The notes beneath the pieces were generated by a model. It worked only from the letters and a program-made list of their open reading frames with translations. It did no database searches and had not been told where the DNA came from. This document shows, piece by piece, positions 15,104 through 18,311 of a DNA stretch of 18,311 nucleotides. The DNA comes from UBA2137 sp037968575. GTDB taxonomy: Bacteria > Pseudomonadota > Alphaproteobacteria > Micavibrionales > Micavibrionaceae. The stretch covers positions 1 through 18,311 of the forward strand of contig JBBKVR010000001.1 of NCBI GenBank assembly GCA_037968575.1, given 5' to 3'. Within the stretch, counting starts at the first letter, position 1. Every line of letters begins with the position of its first letter. The translations under genes were made by a program, and so were the position numbers.

Positions 15104-15823
15104 TTACTGCACAAATTGCAGGCGAATATTCTCTATTGAACCATCCACACTCTCTGGAAGCGTCACAGATTTGCGGAATGGGCGACTAGCTTCGCCCTCA
15201 ATTTCGGCAAAAGGCAGATTAAAAACACTGATTTCGGTAGTCTCTTCATTTTCTTGAGGAATAGCCAGCTGAACGCGAGGAACATCTTCCGTCGTTTTTG
15301 CCAAGTTAATGACAAAGCCTGTGACCTCAATATTACTTTCATTACTACGCACTTGAACGCGGTCAAAAACAAGACTTTGTCCCTTAACGGGAACACTCAA
15401 ACCCACAAGCCTGTAAAGGTTTTCGGAAGCAGGCCAAGTATCAATAATTTTCGATTTAAACGGCAGACTGGCAAGTAAAACAACAAGAAGCAAAATAACC
15501 CCAATCAAGCTTGAGAGAACCTTGTTCTTTTCTGTCTTTGTTTTTTTGGTTTTTTGTTTAGGAGCGTCGTGCCCCATCTCTTTGGAAAGAACTGATTCAA
15601 AACTAGAGGGTTTTTCTTGAACTCCTAAATCACCCTCTTCTTCACGAAATTGATCAAGGGTGGCATCGATGTCTGTATTTTCAAGTGCTTCGTCATTATC
15701 CTCTGCACCACCAACATGCCAAGTATTTTTACAGACGCCACACCTGACGGTACGCCCCTCTTCCCCTATTTTTTTGGAAGGAACATTAAATTGTTTCTGG
15801 CATTCTGGACATGTTAGAATCAT
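15104..15823 (-). CDS. MJ0042-type zinc-ribbon membrane protein
   Basis: A 239-residue protein. Seen: an N-terminal zinc ribbon with Cys5, Cys8, Cys28 and Cys31 (CPEC and CGVC) followed by TWHV, an acidic linker (40-90), a very lysine-rich stretch (89-101), one predicted membrane helix (102-121) and a periplasmic domain of about 115 residues resembling the DUF3426-type C-terminus. In alphaproteobacteria such proteins are often divergent from ftsE, as here, which suggests a link to the envelope or division. The function is unknown; the zinc ribbon may bind nucleic acid or protein on the cytoplasmic side. The start at 15823 is fixed by the family N-terminus (MILTCPECQ). Confidence 0.9.
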   Translation of the reverse strand: MILTCPECQKQFNVPSKKIGEEGRTVRCGVCKNTWHVGGAEDNDEALENTDIDATLDQFREEEGDLGVQEKPSSFESVLSKEMGHDAPKQKTKKTKTEKNKVLSSLIGVILLLVVLLASLPFKSKIIDTWPASENLYRLVGLSVPVKGQSLVFDRVQVRSNESNIEVTGFVINLAKTTEDVPRVQLAIPQENEETTEISVFNLPFAEIEGEASRPFRKSVTLPESVDGSIENIRLQFVQ

Positions 15824-15910
15824 AACTTCACTAACGAGTTTATCGTGTATAAGACAATACTATAAGAGATTTTACTTGAGCCTGAAAGTTTACAAGATAG
15901 AACTATTAAC
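15824..15910. promoter_or_regulatory. Divergent intergenic region between zinc-ribbon gene and ftsE
   Basis: Eighty-seven AT-rich bases that must hold signals for both genes. A TATAGT-like -10 is present on the minus strand but without a good -35 box. No convincing ribosome binding site precedes the ftsE ATG. Confidence 0.35.
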
Positions 15911-16603
15911 ATGATTGAGTTTGAAAATGTGGGTCTACGTTATGGCACACACCCCGAAATCATTAGCGATGCCAACTTTTCTCTGCCCCAAGGCTCTTTT
16001 CATTATCTAACAGGAGCAAGTGGTGCGGGGAAAACCTCCCTTATTCGCCTACTTTCCTTAATACAGCCCCCCTCACGCGGACAAATTCGCATGAAGGACC
16101 AAGTTATTATGCACAATAACAGACAATCTCTCATCCCTTTTAGGCGTAAAATTGGTGTTGTCTATCAAAATGCTCGCTTACTTGATCACATGACCGTCTT
16201 CGATAACGTGGCTCTCCCTTTGCGTATCAAGAAGGCTCCAAATAAAGAGATCCAACAAAATGTGAAGGAACTCCTTCAATGGGTTGGTTTGGGTAATCGC
16301 ATGGATTTTTACCCTGAAACACTCTCAGGTGGCGAAAGACAGCGTGTTTCGATTGCACGTGCGGTTATTTCGCAGCCACATTTGCTACTGGCGGATGAAC
16401 CCACGGGAAATTTGGACGATAAACTCAGTTATAAAATTATGAAACTTTTTGACCAACTTCACAAAATGGGAACAACCATCGCCATTGCGACGCATGATGA
16501 GCATTTGATTGAAGCATTCCCTCATTCTCTGCTTCGCATAGAGAATGGGCATATTGGATTAGAAGAACCAGGTGTACTGAACTTCCAAAAGGCGCGCTCA
16601 TGA
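15911..16603 (+). CDS. ftsE: Cell division ATP-binding protein FtsE
   Basis: FtsE is the ABC ATPase that works with FtsX at the division site to switch on peptidoglycan hydrolases through the membrane. The 230-residue length is typical. Seen: Walker A GASGAGKT (35-42), Q-loop Gln86 in VVYQN, the ABC signature LSGGERQ (138-144), Walker B LLLADE (158-163) with the EPTGNLD D-loop that is characteristic of FtsE and LolD, and the H-loop His195. Its TGA overlaps the ftsX ATG as ATGA. The pairing with an FtsX-like permease makes FtsE much more likely than LolD. Confidence 0.96.
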   Translation: MIEFENVGLRYGTHPEIISDANFSLPQGSFHYLTGASGAGKTSLIRLLSLIQPPSRGQIRMKDQVIMHNNRQSLIPFRRKIGVVYQNARLLDHMTVFDNVALPLRIKKAPNKEIQQNVKELLQWVGLGNRMDFYPETLSGGERQRVSIARAVISQPHLLLADEPTGNLDDKLSYKIMKLFDQLHKMGTTIAIATHDEHLIEAFPHSLLRIENGHIGLEEPGVLNFQKARS

Positions 16604-17484
16604 AAAAACTCACCTCTTACACATCGGCAATCCCCCTCAAAAACAAACAAGCTGACCGCTTTATGTTGGGTATGATTACGGCCTTAACGATTCTATTGCT
16701 GATTGTCATTTCAAGTGCACTTTATTTTCAAAACCTTACTGCAGGTTGGAAAACAAAGATGGATCAATCTTTAACATTAGAGATTAAATCAGGTGCCTTT
16801 GATGCAGATATGGAGAAAAAGCTTATCCAATTACTCAAAAATCAGGAGGCAGTTTCTAGCCATACAATCGAAAAAGCAGATAACATTGTACGTGTAGTTT
16901 CTCCATGGCTAAATTTGGGTGATATTCCAGCAGATGAGATTTCTCTTCCAACCATTATTCACGTATCACTCAAAACAAATAATGAAATTCAAAAAGATAA
17001 ATTAATATTTGATATCAAATCATTATCAAAAAATATTCAAGTAAACTCTTATAATGACTGGTTTGAACAATCACTAAAGAAAACACGATTTTTACAAACA
17101 ATCTCTATCTTGACTGCCCTAGCTCTCTTTGTACTTCTCGTCATGGTGATATCCCTAATAGTAAGAGATAGAATTCTGATTCATAAAGAAGTTATAGCTC
17201 TTCTCCAGACGCTAGGAGCGAGAGATTCCTACATCAAGGGAGAATTTTACCGTCATATTCTCACTTTATCCTTTTTTGGTATTGGGCTAGCAGGCATTTT
17301 ATTCCTGTGCTTTTACGGTGTAACAATTGTGTTTATGGGACAAGATGTCTCAGTTCTACCTACCGAAAATCACGGTTTCAGTAATATGCTCTGCACTTTT
17401 ATTATCACAGCCCTATTTATTTTTGCATTGACCTTTATTGTAGTTCGCACCACGGTAACCAATGCCTTACAACGTTTATTCTAA
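16600..17484 (+). CDS. ftsX: Cell division protein FtsX (ABC transporter permease)
   Basis: FtsX is the membrane partner of FtsE. Seen: four predicted helices (about 20-43, 166-188, 219-243 and 264-286), the FtsX topology, with a periplasmic loop of about 120 residues between the first and second helices and the segment EVIALLQTLGARDSYI (about 197-212) between helices two and three, which is the coupling region to the ATPase. The length of 294 residues is normal. Translation is probably coupled to ftsE through the 4-base overlap. The gene ends six bases before the next start. Confidence 0.94.
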   Translation: MKKLTSYTSAIPLKNKQADRFMLGMITALTILLLIVISSALYFQNLTAGWKTKMDQSLTLEIKSGAFDADMEKKLIQLLKNQEAVSSHTIEKADNIVRVVSPWLNLGDIPADEISLPTIIHVSLKTNNEIQKDKLIFDIKSLSKNIQVNSYNDWFEQSLKKTRFLQTISILTALALFVLLVMVISLIVRDRILIHKEVIALLQTLGARDSYIKGEFYRHILTLSFFGIGLAGILFLCFYGVTIVFMGQDVSVLPTENHGFSNMLCTFIITALFIFALTFIVVRTTVTNALQRLF

Positions 17485-17490
17485 GCACGC

Positions 17491-18096
17491 ATGACTATAT
17501 TCAAAAATCTCTTTTTTATCCTTTCCACTACGCTCGTAATTATTATAGCGTTTTGGGTGTTGGGCTTTTCTGTTTTTGCAGTGACTTCCCTATCTAACAA
17601 TAACGCGCCCTATGGAGACACCAAAGCGGATGCGATTATTGTGCTTACAGGTGGCAAAAACCGCGTGAATGCTGGGCTTGTACTTTTACGTGATGGTAAG
17701 GCTGATCGGTTACTTGTAAGTGGAACACACAAGGATGTTAAAATCGAAGATATTCTTGAGTTAGAAAATATGCCTGATAAATGGCGGTGTTGTATTGAAC
17801 TTGATCCTATCGCCACAGATACTCTTGGAAATGCCCATGAAAGCGCCAAGTGGATAAAGGAACATAAAATTACCTCTATCATTCTCGTGACATCCTCTTA
17901 CCACATCAGACGCGCCAGAAACGAGCTTGAACTAGCACTAAGTCCTAAAGATATCGAAATCCATGAATATGACTTGCCCTACGATGCAGACAAATTGAAT
18001 AAACCACAAAGCTGGCTCTTTCTTGTCGGTGAATATAATAAAACCTTGCTAAGCTATATTAGACGCTATTTTAGTCGTGAGAAGGTTGTAACATGA
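17491..18096 (+). CDS. YdcF family protein (DUF218, ElyC/SanA/YdcF-like)
   Basis: A 201-residue protein with one N-terminal membrane helix (about 8-31) and a periplasmic DUF218 domain (about 47-190). Seen: DAIIVLTGGKNRVNAG (47-62), LLVSGTH and LVTSSYHIRRA, the conserved strands of the family. E. coli relatives ElyC and SanA affect envelope polymer synthesis and permeability; YdcF binds S-adenosylmethionine. The precise role here is unknown, but the position between ftsX and plsC is a recurrent alphaproteobacterial arrangement. The TGA overlaps the plsC ATG as ATGA. No clear ribosome binding site is visible, so it may depend on translation of ftsX. Confidence 0.9.
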   Translation: MTIFKNLFFILSTTLVIIIAFWVLGFSVFAVTSLSNNNAPYGDTKADAIIVLTGGKNRVNAGLVLLRDGKADRLLVSGTHKDVKIEDILELENMPDKWRCCIELDPIATDTLGNAHESAKWIKEHKITSIILVTSSYHIRRARNELELALSPKDIEIHEYDLPYDADKLNKPQSWLFLVGEYNKTLLSYIRRYFSREKVVT

Positions 18097-18311
18097 ACTT
18101 AATACGCACACTTCTTTTCAACGTCTTCTTTTATGGTGCTATTGGTGTTGGTAGTTTTTTGTTCATTCCCGTTCTCTTTTTTCCTAAAAAAGCCTGTAAT
18201 GCTTGCCTTAGAGAATATTTTAAGTTCATCTCTTTCTTGGATATAGCTGTGCGAGGACTAAGTTATGTAGTTATTGGGTGAGAACTTTTACCAAAACCAG
18301 GGTCATTTATC
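18093..18311 (+). pseudogene. plsC: plsC-like 1-acyl-sn-glycerol-3-phosphate acyltransferase, 5' part with in-frame TGA, runs off window
   Basis: PlsC makes phosphatidic acid by acylating lysophosphatidic acid at the inner membrane. The reading frame opens with a hydrophobic segment (about 9-29) and continues through LDIAVRGLSYVVIG to a TGA at 18279-18281, after 62 residues. The same frame then continues as ELLPKPGSFI to the window edge. Together VVIG-x-ELLPKPGSFI matches the family's usual V(R)GxENLPxGP-type sequence just before the HxxxxD catalytic motif, which would lie outside the window. A single change (for instance CGA to TGA) would explain the stop. It could be a real nonsense mutation, a sequencing error or a readthrough site. 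If the stop is real, the 62-residue product (18093-18281) lacks any catalytic residue. The start overlaps the ydcF stop. Confidence 0.75.

Noticed and set aside
15824..15910. Sigma-70 promoters for ftsE and the zinc-ribbon gene
   Set aside because: Only single -10-like boxes (for example TATAGT on the minus strand) without acceptable -35 partners at 16-18 bases.
18093..18311. TGA read as tryptophan (alternative genetic code)
   Set aside because: TGA ends prmC, prfA, ftsE and ydcF at the expected protein lengths, Trp is encoded by TGG throughout, and only one internal TGA is seen.
1..18311. Defence system, prophage, insertion sequence, CRISPR or toxin-antitoxin module
   Set aside because: All substantial reading frames belong to housekeeping or conserved envelope families; no repeats, integrase, transposase or nuclease signatures were seen.

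Overview
This window looks like core chromosome from an AT-leaning (about 40% G+C by eye) alphaproteobacterium. Four things point there: the order rodZ-like/ispG/prfA/prmC/DUF4167/clpB, a HIG1-domain protein in front of etfB-etfA, the order zinc-ribbon protein/ftsE/ftsX/YdcF/plsC, and a heat-shock promoter of the alphaproteobacterial CTTG-N18-CTTAT type in front of clpB. Ubiquinone synthesis, an electron-transfer flavoprotein, a Mur ligase and FtsEX suggest a respiring cell with a peptidoglycan wall. I see no mobile elements, CRISPR arrays, tRNAs, rRNAs or integrase genes. No gap between genes exceeds 300 bases.

Layout. Positions 1-8252 are all on the minus strand. Read in transcription order they are a RodZ-like membrane HTH protein, ispG (isoprenoid precursors), prfA (release factor 1), prmC (which methylates release factors), a DUF4167 protein ended by a clear intrinsic terminator, then clpB from its own RpoH-type promoter, with a MurC-like ligase 21 bases behind it that runs off the left edge. 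From 8312 to 11041 the plus strand carries ubiG, a small HIG1 protein and etfB-etfA. A 440-residue pentapeptide-repeat protein on the minus strand (11038-12360) converges on etfA with overlapping stop codons. Divergent from it, the plus strand carries a 46-residue lipoprotein (absent from a length-filtered ORF search) and a TIGR02302/DUF4175 membrane protein. That protein converges on a minus-strand MJ0042 zinc-ribbon membrane protein. Divergent from the zinc-ribbon gene is a tightly packed plus-strand operon of ftsE, ftsX, a YdcF/DUF218 protein and plsC. ATGA overlaps join ftsE to ftsX and ydcF to plsC.

How the genes fit together. The left half combines protein-synthesis termination (PrfA and its methylase PrmC), protein disaggregation (ClpB) and envelope functions (RodZ-like, IspG, MurC-like). 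The middle serves the quinone-linked respiratory chain. The right half is envelope and division: FtsEX, a possible envelope-polymer protein (YdcF) and phospholipid acylation (PlsC).

Points worth a second look are: an in-frame TGA in plsC, with recognisable plsC sequence continuing in frame after it; the apparent absence of lysA, lysC, ptsP and hisS from places where related genomes usually keep them; a MurC-like ligase with non-canonical motifs behind a heat-shock gene; and a RodZ-like protein without the usual C-terminal domain. I did not find a convincing new multi-gene system.
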